The translations under genes and the position numbers were made by a program. This document shows, in pieces, positions 54,534 through 64,000 of a stretch of 64,000 nucleotides of DNA (position 1 is its first letter; each line of letters begins with the position of its first letter). Source of the stretch: Pseudomonas pharyngis (lineage in GTDB: Bacteria; Pseudomonadota; Gammaproteobacteria; Pseudomonadales; Pseudomonadaceae); assembly GCF_021602345.1 (NCBI RefSeq), contig NZ_BQID01000006.1, forward strand, positions 186,001-250,000, given 5' to 3'. The notes under the pieces were generated by a model. It did no database searches and was not told the origin of the DNA. It saw nothing but the letters and a program-made list of their open reading frames with translations.

Positions 54534-55925
54534 ATGGGCATCAAGGTTCTGCTGGTCGAGGACGACCGCTCGTTGCGCGAAGCGCTGGCCGATACGCTGC
54601 TGCTGGCCGGTCACGACTATCACGCGGTGGGTTCGGCCGAAGAGGCGCTGAGCGCCGTCGAGCGCGAAGCGTTCAGTCTGGTGGTCAGCGACGTCAACAT
54701 GCCGGGCATGGACGGCCATCAATTGCTCGGCCTGCTGCGCGCGCGACAGCCGCAGTTGCCGGTGCTGCTGATGACCGCCCATGGTGCAGTCGAGCGCGCG
54801 GTCGATGCGATGCGTCAAGGCGCGGCGGATTATCTGGTCAAGCCGTTCGAACCCAAGGCTCTGCTGGATCTGGTAGCACGTCACGCCTTGGGCAATCTTG
54901 GCGTCAGTGACGCCGAAGGGCCGGTCGCGGTCGAGCCTGCCAGTGCGCAATTGCTGGATCTGGCAGCGCGGGTCGCGCGCAGTGATTCCACCGTGCTGAT
55001 TTCCGGCGAGTCCGGCACCGGCAAGGAAGTGCTGGCGCGCTACATTCACCAGCAATCCCATCGTGCCAGTCAGCCGTTCATTGCGATCAACTGCGCGGCG
55101 ATCCCCGACAACATGCTCGAAGCCACCCTGTTCGGCCACGAGAAAGGCTCGTTCACTGGCGCCATCGCGGCCCAGGCCGGCAAGTTCGAACAGGCGGACG
55201 GCGGCACCATTCTGCTCGATGAAATTTCCGAAATGCCCCTGGGTCTGCAAGCCAAACTGCTGCGCGTGTTGCAAGAGCGGGAAGTGGAACGGGTCGGTGC
55301 ACGCAAGCCGATCACCCTCGATATTCGCGTGGTGGCGACCACCAACCGCGACCTGGCCGGTGAGGTGGCGGCGGGGCGGTTCCGTGAGGATCTCTATTAC
55401 CGTCTTTCAGTATTTCCGTTGGCCTGGCGTCCGTTGCGCGAGCGCACCGCCGATATCCTGCCGCTGGCCGAGCGTCTGTTGGCCAAACACGTCAATAAAA
55501 TGAAGCATGCGACGGCGAAGTTCTCGCCCGAAGCGCAAGCGTGCCTGATCGGGTATCCGTGGCCGGGCAATGTGCGCGAGCTGGATAACGCGGTCCAGCG
55601 GGCCTTGATTCTGCAGCAGGGCGGCTTGATCCAGCCGCAGGATTTCTGTCTCTCCGGGCCTGCGCTGTTCGCTCCATTGCCGGCGGCCGTTCCGGTTGCG
55701 CCGGTCATTCGTGAAGTCGAGATCGAGGCGGATTCGGCCGGTGCGCTGGGCGATGACCTGCGTCGTCGCGAGTTCCAGATGATCATCGACACTCTGCGTA
55801 CCGAGCGCGGTCGGCGCAAGGAAGCGGCCGAAAAACTCGGCATCAGCCCGCGCACCCTGCGTTACAAACTGGCGCAAATGCGCGATGCGGGCATGGATGT
55901 CGAAGGCTACCTGTTCGCCACCTGA
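54534..55925 (+). CDS. fleR: Flagellar response regulator FleR (sigma-54 activator)
   Basis: 463 residues from ATG 54534 (MGIKVLLVEDDRSLREAL), preferred over GTG 54525 because GAAGG sits just upstream. Receiver with phospho-Asp in VVSDVNMPGMDG, AAA+ domain with [14 protein letters not shown] (Ser for Ala, a common variant), LLDEISE, and a Fis-type HTH (KLGISPRTLRYKLAQM). It drives class III genes such as flgF-L. Partner of FleS in the same operon. Confidence 0.95.
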   Translation: MGIKVLLVEDDRSLREALADTLLLAGHDYHAVGSAEEALSAVEREAFSLVVSDVNMPGMDGHQLLGLLRARQPQLPVLLMTAHGAVERAVDAMRQGAADYLVKPFEPKALLDLVARHALGNLGVSDAEGPVAVEPASAQLLDLAARVARSDSTVLISGESGTGKEVLARYIHQQSHRASQPFIAINCAAIPDNMLEATLFGHEKGSFTGAIAAQAGKFEQADGGTILLDEISEMPLGLQAKLLRVLQEREVERVGARKPITLDIRVVATTNRDLAGEVAAGRFREDLYYRLSVFPLAWRPLRERTADILPLAERLLAKHVNKMKHATAKFSPEAQACLIGYPWPGNVRELDNAVQRALILQQGGLIQPQDFCLSGPALFAPLPAAVPVAPVIREVEIEADSAGALGDDLRRREFQMIIDTLRTERGRRKEAAEKLGISPRTLRYKLAQMRDAGMDVEGYLFAT

Positions 55926-55976
55926 CGGGTGGCGCAAACGTTTGAAACGGCTTTTCTGAAAGCGGTGCCCATGAGC

Positions 55977-55992
55977 TGGCACCGTTGTTGCT
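55977..55992 (+). promoter_or_regulatory. Predicted sigma-54 promoter of fliEFGHIJ
   Basis: TGGCACCGTTGTTGCT matches the -24/-12 consensus at every core position except one. It lies 62 bp before fliE, consistent with FleQ-dependent class II expression. Confidence 0.9.
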
Positions 55993-56053
55993 AACACCTG
56001 AGTACCCGCCGAGTGAGTGTCAAAAAATTGCGGGCCGCCCAAGAGAGTAGACC

Positions 56054-56383
56054 ATGAGCCAAGGTATTGAATTTAATCGGTTGATGATGGACATGAAGGC
56101 CATGCAAATGGACGCCATGTCGAAGCCGAAATCGACTTCCGCTGTCCCGGAAGTGGCAGGCAGCAACTTTTCCGACATGCTCGGTCAAGCCATCAACAAA
56201 GTGAACGATACCCAGCAGGCGTCGAGCCAATTGGCCAACGCGTTCGAGATCGGCAAGAGCGGCGTCGATCTGACGGACGTGATGATTGCCTCGCAAAAAG
56301 CCAGCGTATCGTTCCAGGCCCTGACCCAGGTGCGCAACAAGCTGGTTCAGGCTTATCAAGACATCATGCAGATGCCGGTTTAA
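56054..56383 (+). CDS. fliE: Flagellar hook-basal body protein FliE
   Basis: 109 residues. C-terminal core ([71 protein letters not shown] in overlapping family motifs) is typical. It links the MS ring to the rod. First gene of fliEFGHIJ, after an excellent sigma-54 promoter. Confidence 0.96.
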
Positions 56384-56398
56384 GGACGAGATTGAGTC

Positions 56399-58186
56399 AT
56401 GGCAGAAGCAGTCGCCGATAACGTTCCGGCCAAGGCCACCCCGATAGACGGCAAACCGCCGTTGTTCGGCCTGTCCTTCCTGGAAAACCTCTCCGAGATG
56501 ACCGTGCTGCGTCAGGTGGGCCTGTTGGTCGGCCTGGCCGCGAGCGTGGCGATTGGCTTTGCCGTGGTGCTGTGGTCGCAGCAACCGGACTACCGGCCTC
56601 TGTACGGCAGCCTTGCCGGCATGGACGCCAAGCAGGTCATGGACACCCTGGCCTCCGCCGACATTCCCTACACCGTCGAACCGAATTCCGGCGCCTTGCT
56701 GGTCAAGGCCGATGACCTGTCCCGTGCGCGGCTCAAGCTCGCGGCCGCTGGTGTCACTCCCAGCGACGGCAACATCGGTTTTGAAATCCTCGACAAGGAA
56801 CAGGGTCTGGGCACCAGCCAGTTCATGGAAGCGACCCGTTATCGTCGCGGCCTCGAAGGCGAACTGGCCCGCACCATTTCCAGCCTGAACAACGTCAAGG
56901 GCGCGCGCGTTCACCTGGCGATCCCGAAAAGCTCGGTGTTCGTGCGTGACGAGCGCAAGCCAAGCGCTTCGGTACTGGTCGAGCTGTACTCCGGTCGTTC
57001 GCTGGAGCCAGGCCAGGTCGTTGCCATCATCAACTTGGTGGCGACCTCCGTTCCGGAGCTGAGCAAATCGCAGATCACCGTCGTCGACCAGAAGGGCAAC
57101 CTGCTGTCGGATCAGGCGGAAAACTCCGAAATGACCATGGCCGGCAAGCAGTTCGACTACAGCCGCCGCATGGAAAGCATGCTCACCCAGCGCGTGCACA
57201 ACATTCTGCAACCGGTACTGGGCAACGATCGCTACAAGGCTGAAGTCTCGGCCGACGTTGATTTCAGTGCCGTCGAATCGACCGCCGAGCAGTTCAACCC
57301 GGATCAACCGGCCCTGCGCAGCGAACAGTCGGTCAACGAACAACGCACTGCCAGCAATGGCCCGCAAGGTGTGCCGGGTGCCTTGAGCAACCAGCCACCT
57401 TCGCCGGCTTCGGCGCCGCAAACCACCGGTGGCGCTGCCGCCCCGGCGAGCATGGTGCAGCCAGGCCAGCCACTGGTTGATGCCAACGGTCAGCAGATCA
57501 TGGACCCGGCCACCGGCCAGCCGATGCTCGCGCCGTACCCGGCGGACAAGCGTCAACAATCCACCAAGAACTTCGAGCTCGACCGCTCCATCAGCCACAC
57601 CAAACAGCAGCAGGGTCGCCTGAATCGCCTGTCGGTGTCCGTGGTGGTGGACGATCAGGTCAAGATCAACCCGGCCAACGGCGAAACTACCCGTGCGCCG
57701 TGGAGCGCCGACGAATTGGCGCGCTTCACCCGTCTGGTACAGGATGCCGTCGGCTTCGATGCCAGCCGTGGCGACAGCGTCAGCGTGATCAACATGCCGT
57801 TCTCCGCCGAGCGCGGCGAAGTGATCGCCGACATTCCGTTCTACTCCCAGCCATGGTTCTGGGACATCGTCAAACAAGTGCTGGGCGTGTTGTTCATCCT
57901 GGTGCTGGTGTTCGGCGTGCTGCGTCCGGTGCTCAACAACATCACCGGTGGCGGCAAAAGCAAGGAGCTGGCCGGTCTGGGCGGCGACATGGAACTCGGT
58001 GGCATGGGCGGTCTGGACGGTGAACTGTCCAACGATCGCGTCAGCCTCGGCGGCCCGACCAGCATCCTGCTGCCGAGCCCGAGCGAGGGTTATGACGCTC
58101 AGTTGAACGCAATCAAGAGTCTGGTGGCAGAAGACCCGGGTCGTGTGGCCCAGGTCGTGAAAGAGTGGATTAACGCAGATGAGTGA
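56399..58186 (+). CDS. fliF: Flagellar MS-ring protein FliF
   Basis: 595 residues with two membrane segments, near residues 40-58 (VGLLVGLAASVAIGFAVVLW) and 485-508 (VLGVLFILVLVFGVLRPVL), bracketing a large periplasmic part with the YscJ/FliF domain (LYGSLAGMDAKQVMDTLASADIPY). The C-terminal cytoplasmic tail ends in VAQVVKEWINADE, the FliG-binding site. It is the inner-membrane base on which the motor and export gate assemble. Overlaps fliG by 8 bp. Confidence 0.97.
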   Translation: MAEAVADNVPAKATPIDGKPPLFGLSFLENLSEMTVLRQVGLLVGLAASVAIGFAVVLWSQQPDYRPLYGSLAGMDAKQVMDTLASADIPYTVEPNSGALLVKADDLSRARLKLAAAGVTPSDGNIGFEILDKEQGLGTSQFMEATRYRRGLEGELARTISSLNNVKGARVHLAIPKSSVFVRDERKPSASVLVELYSGRSLEPGQVVAIINLVATSVPELSKSQITVVDQKGNLLSDQAENSEMTMAGKQFDYSRRMESMLTQRVHNILQPVLGNDRYKAEVSADVDFSAVESTAEQFNPDQPALRSEQSVNEQRTASNGPQGVPGALSNQPPSPASAPQTTGGAAAPASMVQPGQPLVDANGQQIMDPATGQPMLAPYPADKRQQSTKNFELDRSISHTKQQQGRLNRLSVSVVVDDQVKINPANGETTRAPWSADELARFTRLVQDAVGFDASRGDSVSVINMPFSAERGEVIADIPFYSQPWFWDIVKQVLGVLFILVLVFGVLRPVLNNITGGGKSKELAGLGGDMELGGMGGLDGELSNDRVSLGGPTSILLPSPSEGYDAQLNAIKSLVAEDPGRVAQVVKEWINADE

Positions 58187-59198
58187 TAACCGAGCCGCCG
58201 TCGCCAAACTGTCCCGGGTCGATAAAGCCGCGATTTTGCTGCTGTCCCTGGGGTCGACCGATGCCGCACAAGTGCTGCGCCACATGGGCCCCAAAGAGGT
58301 CCAGCGAGTCGGCGTGGCCATGGCCCAGATGGGCAACGTCCACCGTGAGCAGGTCGAGCAGGTCATGAGCGAGTTCGTCGACATCGTCGGCGATCAGACC
58401 AGCCTGGGCGTCGGCTCCGACGACTACGTGCGCAAAATGCTCACCCAGGCCCTGGGTGAAGACAAGGCCAACGGCCTGATCGACCGCATTCTGCTGGGCG
58501 GTAACACCAGTGGTCTCGACAGCCTGAAATGGATGGAGCCGCGCGCCGTTGCCGACGTGATCCGTTACGAACACCCGCAGATCCAGGCGATCGTGGTCGC
58601 GTACCTCGATCCGGATCAGGCTGGTGAAGTGCTGGGCAACTTCGACCACAAGGTACGTCTGGACATCATCCTGCGCGTCTCGTCGTTGAACACCGTGCAG
58701 CCGGCCGCGCTGAAAGAATTGAACCAGATCCTCGAGAAGCAGTTCTCCGGCAACTCGAACGCTTCGCGCACCACCCTGGGTGGCATCAAGCGGGCGGCGG
58801 ACATCATGAACTTCCTCGACAGCTCGATCGAAGGCCAGCTCATGGACTCGATCCGCGAAGTCGACGAAGACCTGTCCGGTCAGATCGAAGACCTCATGTT
58901 CGTGTTCAACAACCTGGCCGATGTCGACGACCGCGGGATCCAGGCGCTGTTGCGCGAAGTCTCTTCCGATGTGCTGGTGCTGGCCCTCAAGGGGTCGGAC
59001 GAAGGCGTCAAGGAGAAGATCTTCAAGAACATGTCCAAGCGTGCCGCCGAACTGCTGCGCGACGACCTCGAGGCCAAGGGCCCGGTGCGCGTCAGCGATG
59101 TGGAGACCGCGCAGAAGGAAATCCTCACCATCGCCCGCCGTATGGCCGAAGCCGGAGAAATTGTGCTCGGTGGCAAGGGCGGCGAGGAAATGATCTAA
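58179..59198 (+). CDS. fliG: Flagellar motor switch protein FliG
   Basis: 339 residues. N-terminal SRVDKAAILLLSLGSTDAAQVLRHMGPKEV binds FliF; middle EHPQ motif (YEHPQIQAIVVAYLD); C-terminal torque helix region with charged residues (KGSDEGVKEKIFKNMSKRAAELLRDDLEAKGPVR). It transmits torque and sets rotation direction. Start overlaps the fliF stop. Confidence 0.97.
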   Translation: MSDNRAAVAKLSRVDKAAILLLSLGSTDAAQVLRHMGPKEVQRVGVAMAQMGNVHREQVEQVMSEFVDIVGDQTSLGVGSDDYVRKMLTQALGEDKANGLIDRILLGGNTSGLDSLKWMEPRAVADVIRYEHPQIQAIVVAYLDPDQAGEVLGNFDHKVRLDIILRVSSLNTVQPAALKELNQILEKQFSGNSNASRTTLGGIKRAADIMNFLDSSIEGQLMDSIREVDEDLSGQIEDLMFVFNNLADVDDRGIQALLREVSSDVLVLALKGSDEGVKEKIFKNMSKRAAELLRDDLEAKGPVRVSDVETAQKEILTIARRMAEAGEIVLGGKGGEEMI

Positions 59199-59202
59199 GC
59201 CC

Positions 59203-60009
59203 ATGGACAAGCATGACGACGATGTGACGGACCTGATCCGTGCCCGGGACGTCCGCGGCTTCGATACCTGGGCCTTGCCCAGCTTCGATCCGCCGGCGCC
59301 TGAGCCCGAGCCGGAACCGGAGCCTGAACCGCCGGAAATGGAAGAAGTGCCGCTGGAGGAAGTCCAGCCACTGACCCTCGAAGAGCTCGAAAGCATCCGT
59401 CAGGAGGCCTACAACGAGGGCTTCGCCATCGGTGAAAAGGAAGGCTTTCACAGCGCCACCCTCAAGGTGCGCCAGGAAGCCGAAGTGGTCCTGACGGCCA
59501 AGGTCGACAGCCTTGAGCAACTGATGGCGCACCTGTTCGAGCCTATTGCCGAGCAAGACACCCAGATCGAAAAGTCGCTGGTCGACCTCGTGCAGCACAT
59601 CGCCCGTCAGGTGATTCAGCGCGAACTGGCCATCGACTCGACGCAGATCGAACACGTCATGCGCGACGCGCTCAAGCTGTTGCCGCTGGGTGTGGGCAAT
59701 GTGCGGCTGTACGTCAATCCGCAGGATTTCGAACAGGTCAAAGCCCTGCGCGAACGTCATGAGGAAACCTGGCGCATCGTCGAGGACGAAACCCTGCTGC
59801 CGGGCGGTTGCCGGGTCGAGACCGACCACAGCCGGATCGATGCGAGCATCGAAACCCGCGTCAGCCAGGTCATGGCCAAACTGTTCGACCAGTTGCACGA
59901 GCAGGCCCTGCACCCGGCCGCGCCGGACCTGAGCCTCGACTTACCGGAAGCGCCAAAACCGGCACCGGTCGCAGAAGAGCCGCTCGCGGACGCCCCCGAT
60001 GCGCCTTGA
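59203..60009 (+). CDS. fliH: Flagellar assembly protein FliH
   Basis: 268 residues. N-terminal acidic stretch with a [12 protein letters not shown] run near residues 30-43, glycine-spaced helix ([12 protein letters not shown]) and C-terminal FliH/V-ATPase-E-like domain ([39 protein letters not shown]). It regulates the export ATPase FliI and delivers it to the gate. Overlaps fliI by 11 bp. Confidence 0.94.
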   Translation: MDKHDDDVTDLIRARDVRGFDTWALPSFDPPAPEPEPEPEPEPPEMEEVPLEEVQPLTLEELESIRQEAYNEGFAIGEKEGFHSATLKVRQEAEVVLTAKVDSLEQLMAHLFEPIAEQDTQIEKSLVDLVQHIARQVIQRELAIDSTQIEHVMRDALKLLPLGVGNVRLYVNPQDFEQVKALRERHEETWRIVEDETLLPGGCRVETDHSRIDASIETRVSQVMAKLFDQLHEQALHPAAPDLSLDLPEAPKPAPVAEEPLADAPDAP

Positions 60010-61357
60010 ACGCACCAGCTTCGCCAAGCGCCTGAGCACCTACGCCGAGGCCACCGAAATCGCCGGTGCACCGATTCTCGAAGGGCGCCTGCTGCGCATG
60101 GTCGGCCTGACGCTCGAGGCCGAAGGCCTGCGCGCCGCCATGGGCACCCGCTGCATGGTGATCAACGACGACACCTATCACCCGTCCCAGGTTGAGGCCG
60201 AAGTCATGGGCTTTTCCGGCAGCAAGGTGTTTCTGATGCCGGTCGGCAGCGTGGCCGGCATTGCCCCGGGCGCCCGCGTGGTGCCGCTGGCCGATACCGG
60301 CCGCCTGCCGATGGGCATGAGCATGCTCGGTCGCGTGCTGGACGGTGCCGGACGTGCGCTGGACGGCAAGGGCGGCATGAAGGCCGAAGACTGGGTGCCG
60401 ATGGACGGCCCGACGATCAACCCGCTCAACCGAGACCCGATCAGCGAACCGCTGGACGTCGGCATCCGTAGCATCAACGGATTGTTGACGGTCGGTCGTG
60501 GTCAGCGTCTGGGCCTGTTCGCCGGTACCGGTGTCGGTAAGTCGGTGTTGCTGGGCATGATGACCCGCTTCACCGAGGCCGACATTATCGTCGTCGGCCT
60601 GATCGGTGAGCGGGGTCGAGAAGTTAAAGAGTTCATCGAGCACATCCTCGGTGAAGAAGGCCTCAAGCGCTCCGTAGTGGTGGCGTCGCCGGCGGACGAT
60701 GCGCCACTGATGCGTCTGCGCGCGGCGATGTACTGCACGCGGATCGCCGAATATTTCCGCGACAAGGGCAAGAACGTCCTGTTGCTGATGGATTCCCTGA
60801 CCCGTTTCGCCCAGGCCCAGCGGGAAATTGCCCTGGCCATCGGTGAGCCGCCGGCGACCAAGGGTTATCCGCCGTCGGTATTCGCCAAACTGCCGAAACT
60901 GGTGGAGCGCGCCGGTAACGCGGAGAAGGGCGGTGGTTCGATCACAGCGTTCTATACCGTGCTGTCCGAGGGCGATGACCAGCAGGACCCGATTGCCGAC
61001 TCTGCGCGGGGTGTACTTGACGGGCACATCGTGCTGTCCCGGCGGCTGGCCGAGGAAGGGCATTACCCGGCCATCGATATCGAAGCCTCGATCAGCCGGG
61101 TGATGCCTGCAGTCGTGGCGCCGGAACACATGCAGCGCGCGCAATACTTCAAGCAGCTGTGGTCCCGCTATCAACAGAGCCGCGACCTGATCAGCGTCGG
61201 CGCCTATGTCGCTGGCGGTGACCGCGAGACGGACCTTGCCATCAATCTGCAACCGCAACTGGTCAGATACCTGCGTCAGGGGCTCAACGACAAAATCAGC
61301 CTGGGTGAAAGCGAGGCGTACCTCGAAACGATTTTCGCCCCGGCGGCCGGCGGGTAA
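59999..61357 (+). CDS. fliI: Flagellum-specific export ATPase FliI
   Basis: 452 residues, F1-beta-like. Walker [12 protein letters not shown] near residue 174, [25 protein letters not shown], and Walker [19 protein letters not shown]. It powers docking and release of export substrates. Starts within the fliH end; fliJ follows 6 bp later. Confidence 0.97.
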   Translation: MRLERTSFAKRLSTYAEATEIAGAPILEGRLLRMVGLTLEAEGLRAAMGTRCMVINDDTYHPSQVEAEVMGFSGSKVFLMPVGSVAGIAPGARVVPLADTGRLPMGMSMLGRVLDGAGRALDGKGGMKAEDWVPMDGPTINPLNRDPISEPLDVGIRSINGLLTVGRGQRLGLFAGTGVGKSVLLGMMTRFTEADIIVVGLIGERGREVKEFIEHILGEEGLKRSVVVASPADDAPLMRLRAAMYCTRIAEYFRDKGKNVLLLMDSLTRFAQAQREIALAIGEPPATKGYPPSVFAKLPKLVERAGNAEKGGGSITAFYTVLSEGDDQQDPIADSARGVLDGHIVLSRRLAEEGHYPAIDIEASISRVMPAVVAPEHMQRAQYFKQLWSRYQQSRDLISVGAYVAGGDRETDLAINLQPQLVRYLRQGLNDKISLGESEAYLETIFAPAAGG

Positions 61358-61363
61358 CCGGCC

Positions 61364-61813
61364 ATGGCCCTGAGTCGAGCCGCGCGTCTGGCGCCGGTGG
61401 TGGACATGGCCGAGAAGGCCGAGAAAACCGCCGTGCAACGCCTGGGCTACTTTCAGGGGCAGGTGAAAGTGGCCGAGAGCAAACTCGCCGACCTCAACGC
61501 CTTTCGTCTGGATTATTCGCAGCAGTGGATCGTGCGCGGCAGCACCGGCGTGACCGGTCAATGGCTGCTGGGTTTTCAGGGCTTCCTGGCGCAACTCGAC
61601 ACCGCTGTCGATCAGCAGCGCCAGAGCCTGCAATGGCACCAGAACAACCTGGACAAGGCCCGTGACGCCTGGCAACAGGCATTCGCTCGGGTCGAAGGCC
61701 TGCGCAAACTTGTACAACGCTACCGCGACGAAGCCCAGCGCGCCGAAGACAAGCGCGAACAGAAGCTGCTGGACGAGTTGTCCCAGCGTTTGCCGCGGCA
61801 CGAGGTGTTTTGA
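61364..61813 (+). CDS. fliJ: Flagellar export chaperone FliJ
   Basis: 149 residues, a long two-helix coiled coil (MALSRAARLAPVVDMAEKAEKTAVQRLGYFQGQVKVAES; RVEGLRKLVQRYRDEAQRAEDKREQKLLDELSQR). It fits the FliI ring like the gamma subunit of F1. Last of the fliE-J run. Confidence 0.93.
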   Translation: MALSRAARLAPVVDMAEKAEKTAVQRLGYFQGQVKVAESKLADLNAFRLDYSQQWIVRGSTGVTGQWLLGFQGFLAQLDTAVDQQRQSLQWHQNNLDKARDAWQQAFARVEGLRKLVQRYRDEAQRAEDKREQKLLDELSQRLPRHEVF

Positions 61814-61914
61814 CGAGCCGATCTCTGACAGATCGCGACGCCATCGCGCCTTGCCCATGGCCCCTCCAAGTGCTAAACCTTGTACAGGTTCGTCAATGAC
61901 AAGGAAGCCAGTAC

Positions 61915-62220
61915 ATGTCAGTCGTTACAGAAGTGTCTGCGGATGGGCAAAAGTTGACGATTTCCGTCAAGGGCCGATTCGACTTCGGTCGCCATCAGGA
62001 ATTTCGCGAGTCCTACGAGCGGCTCACTAAAAAGCCTGACTCCATCGTGGTGGATCTCAAGGATGCCACCTATCTCGACAGTTCGGCCCTGGGCATGTTG
62101 CTTCTGTTGCGTGATCACGCCGGCGGTGACGACTCGGATGTTCGGGTGGTCAACAGCAATTCGGATGTGCGCAAGATCCTCGCCATCTCCAACTTCGACA
62201 AATTGTTCGACATCAGTTGA
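61915..62220 (+). CDS. hsbA: Anti-anti-sigma factor HsbA (STAS domain)
   Basis: 101 residues forming one STAS domain. The phospho-acceptor serine is Ser56 in YLDSSALGMLLLL. In P. aeruginosa HsbA is phosphorylated and dephosphorylated by HsbR and balances FlgM/sigma-28 binding against c-di-GMP control, linking swarming and biofilm. The neighbour hsbR overlaps or nearly touches its stop, matching that module. The 101-bp gap from fliJ shows no clear promoter. Confidence 0.92.
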   Translation: MSVVTEVSADGQKLTISVKGRFDFGRHQEFRESYERLTKKPDSIVVDLKDATYLDSSALGMLLLLRDHAGGDDSDVRVVNSNSDVRKILAISNFDKLFDIS

Positions 62221-62225
62221 CGGCC

Positions 62226-63929
62226 ATGCAGCCGCAAGAGCCGCTGACGATCCTGATCGCCGAAGACAGTGCCGCTGACCGGCTGCTGTTGTCGACCATC
62301 GTCCGTCGCCAGGGGCACGAGGTGCTGACGGCCACCCACGGTGGGGAGGCGGTCGAGGCATTTATCCGGCAAAAGCCGCATCTGGTATTGATGGACGCCA
62401 TGATGCCGGTGATGGACGGGTTCGAAGCTGCACGGCAGATCAAGAAGCTGGCGGGTGAAAGCCTGGTGCCGATCATCTTCCTCACCTCGCTGACGGAAAG
62501 TGAAGCGCTGGCCCGTTGTCTTGAAGCCGGTGGTGACGACTTTCTGGCGAAGCCGTACAACCAGGTGATCCTCGCCGCCAAAATCAAGGCGATGGATCGC
62601 TTGCGACGTTTACAGGCCACGGTTCTTCAACAGCGCGACCTGATCGCCAAACACCACGACTATCTGCTCAACGAGCAACGGGTCGCCAAGGCCGTGTTCG
62701 ACAAGGTCGCGCATTCCGGTTGCCTGAGCGCACCGAACATCCGTTACCTGCAATCACCCTATGCGCTGTTCAACGGCGATCTGCTGTTGGCCGCGTACAC
62801 CCCGGCCGGCGACATGCATGTGTTGCTCGGTGACTTCACCGGTCACGGTTTGCCGGCGGCGGTCGGCGCCATGCCGCTTGCCGAGGTGTTCTATGGCATG
62901 ACGGCCAAGGGTTACGGTCTGGCCGAAACCCTGCGGGAAATGAACGCCAAGCTCAAGCGCATCCTGCCGGTGGACATGTTCTGCTGCGCGACGCTGTTGT
63001 GCCTGAGTTTTCAGCGGCGCTCGGTGGAGGTCTGGAACGGCGGCATGCCCGACGGCTATCTGCATTGCCTCGCCACGGGCGAGCGCACGCCGCTGGCAGC
63101 GCGTCACTTGCCGCTGGGGGTGCTCAGCCCGCAGACTTTCGATGACCGCACCGAGGTTCACCCGATGGCGGTGGGCGACCGGGTGTTCCTGCTCTCGGAC
63201 GGGGTCATCGACACCTGCGATGCCAACGATCAGTTGTTTGGTGTCGAGCGCCTGCACAAGGTGTTCGCCACCAATCGCCAGCCGGATCGGCTGTTCGAGG
63301 ACATCGAGCAGGCGCTGCAGGACTTTCGCGGTGAGGCCCGGGACGATGTGAGCATGGTCGAGGTCAGCCTGCTGGAGGCCGAGCAGATCAATCCATCGGC
63401 GCCGGTGTATTCCGACAGCGGCCAGTCCTGTCCGCTGGACTGGTCAGTGAGCTTCGAATTTCGCGGTGCCACGCTCAAGCGCTTCAATCCGTTGCCTTAC
63501 CTGTTGCAGTTGCTGCTGGAAGTGCATGGATTGCGGGCGCAGAGTGGCGCGTTGTACAGCGTGCTGGCCGAGCTTTATTCCAATGCGCTGGAGCATGGTG
63601 TACTGGGCCTGGACTCGAGCCTCAAGCGCGATGCCTCGGGCTTCGCCCATTATTACGAGCAGCGCAATGCGCGCCTCGAGGCCCTGCAGGACGGTTATGT
63701 GCGGGTGCATTTGCAGGTGCGGCCGGAAGGCGAGGGCGGTTGTCTGGTGGTGCGGGTCGAAGACAGCGGTCAGGGATTCGATGTCTCGCGCGTGATGGAG
63801 CGGCCGCTGGACGAAGTCCGTCTGTCGGGGCGCGGTGTCAGTCTGGTCCGGCAATTGGCCCGAAATGCCAGCTGGTCAGACGATGGTCGCAGTGCCCGCG
63901 TGGAGTTTTTCTGGGAGGCTCTGGCATAA
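62226..63929 (+). CDS. hsbR: HsbR: response regulator with PP2C phosphatase and anti-sigma-type kinase domains
   Basis: 567 residues from ATG 62226 (a TTG at 62217, overlapping hsbA, is an alternative). Three domains: receiver with phospho-Asp in LVLMDAMMPVMDGFE (about residue 57), a SpoIIE-like PP2C phosphatase about 190-390 (LLGDFTGHGLPAAVGAMPLAEVFY; RDDVSMVEV), and a C-terminal HATPase (ELYSNALEHGVLG; VEDSGQGFDV). It would both phosphorylate and dephosphorylate HsbA Ser56 depending on input from HptB. Confidence 0.92.
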   Translation: MQPQEPLTILIAEDSAADRLLLSTIVRRQGHEVLTATHGGEAVEAFIRQKPHLVLMDAMMPVMDGFEAARQIKKLAGESLVPIIFLTSLTESEALARCLEAGGDDFLAKPYNQVILAAKIKAMDRLRRLQATVLQQRDLIAKHHDYLLNEQRVAKAVFDKVAHSGCLSAPNIRYLQSPYALFNGDLLLAAYTPAGDMHVLLGDFTGHGLPAAVGAMPLAEVFYGMTAKGYGLAETLREMNAKLKRILPVDMFCCATLLCLSFQRRSVEVWNGGMPDGYLHCLATGERTPLAARHLPLGVLSPQTFDDRTEVHPMAVGDRVFLLSDGVIDTCDANDQLFGVERLHKVFATNRQPDRLFEDIEQALQDFRGEARDDVSMVEVSLLEAEQINPSAPVYSDSGQSCPLDWSVSFEFRGATLKRFNPLPYLLQLLLEVHGLRAQSGALYSVLAELYSNALEHGVLGLDSSLKRDASGFAHYYEQRNARLEALQDGYVRVHLQVRPEGEGGCLVVRVEDSGQGFDVSRVMERPLDEVRLSGRGVSLVRQLARNASWSDDGRSARVEFFWEALA

Positions 63930-63959
63930 TCCGCGCATTCTTGATCAGGGAGTGAACAA

Positions 63960-64000
63960 GTGGCTGATACACATGTGGACCACGAGGCGCTGAGCGCGCT
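63960..64000 (+). CDS. hptB: Start of histidine phosphotransfer protein HptB (cut by window edge)
   Basis: GTG at 63960 after CAGGGAG opens MADTHVDHEALSAL and runs out of the window. The position after hsbR and the N-terminal similarity to HptB support the call, but only 13 full codons are visible. Confidence 0.6.
   Translation, partial: MADTHVDHEALSA

Overview
The window reads as chromosome of a Pseudomonas of the fluorescens group. GC content is about 60%. The gene order yciB-rnm-yciO-scpA-scpB-DUF1289-rluB, the phhA-phhB-phhC/phhR phenylalanine cluster, the FleQ/FleS/FleR cascade, the hsbA-hsbR-hptB module after fliJ and a Pseudomonas-type REP pair all fit. This assignment rests on recognised protein families and synteny, not on a database search.

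Layout. (1) 1-5571: housekeeping block of cell-envelope, RNA-end processing, condensin (ScpAB) and 23S rRNA pseudouridylation genes. (2) 5572-7807: a long leader region with two short, well-initiated reading frames, then an aromatic amino acid permease. (3) 7853-10181: ArfB ribosome rescue factor, a convergent MFS transporter, two small conserved-looking proteins and a REPIN. (4) 10189-14535: phenylalanine hydroxylase operon on the minus strand, with its divergent TyrR-type regulator PhhR. (5) 14616-23114: flgFGHIJKL (rod, rings, muramidase, hook-filament junction) behind a sigma-54-type promoter. (6) 23193-47653: a 24-kb flagellin glycosylation island between flgL and fliC. It holds two giant multidomain glycosyltransferases, an RTX-repeat protein, a CDP-6-deoxyhexose branch (rfbF, rfbG, epimerase, C-methyltransferase, aminotransferase, acetyltransferase, CmcI-type methyltransferase), a complete pseudaminic acid pathway (pseB, pseC, methylase, pseF, fused pseG-pseH, pseI), a FabH-like ketosynthase, a Maf-type flagellin glycosyltransferase and an 88-residue protein. 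(7) 47755-51558: flagellin, FlaG, the cap protein FliD and the chaperones FliS and FliT. (8) 51731-55925: the master regulators fleQ, fleS and fleR. (9) 55977-61813: fliEFGHIJ (MS ring, switch, export ATPase). (10) 61915-64000: HsbA, HsbR and the start of HptB.

How it works together. FleQ is expected to drive sigma-54 promoters for fleSR and fliE-J; FleR then drives flgF-L; FliA (sigma-28) drives late genes. Near-consensus sites fit this: sigma-54 cores before flgF, fleS and fliE, and sigma-28 sites before fliC and fliS. A further sigma-54-type site lies before rfbF, which would tie glycan synthesis to the flagellar programme. The island would make two activated sugars, CMP-pseudaminic acid and a CDP-linked branched amino sugar, and attach them to the short flagellin.

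Most notable observations: a Trp-containing 20-residue leader peptide with competing RNA hairpins before aroP; a PhhR whose sigma-54 contact loop and Walker B glutamate are both altered; an unassigned CDP-sugar pathway; and long-range repeats in the RTX protein. No tRNA, rRNA, CRISPR, prophage or IS element was seen.
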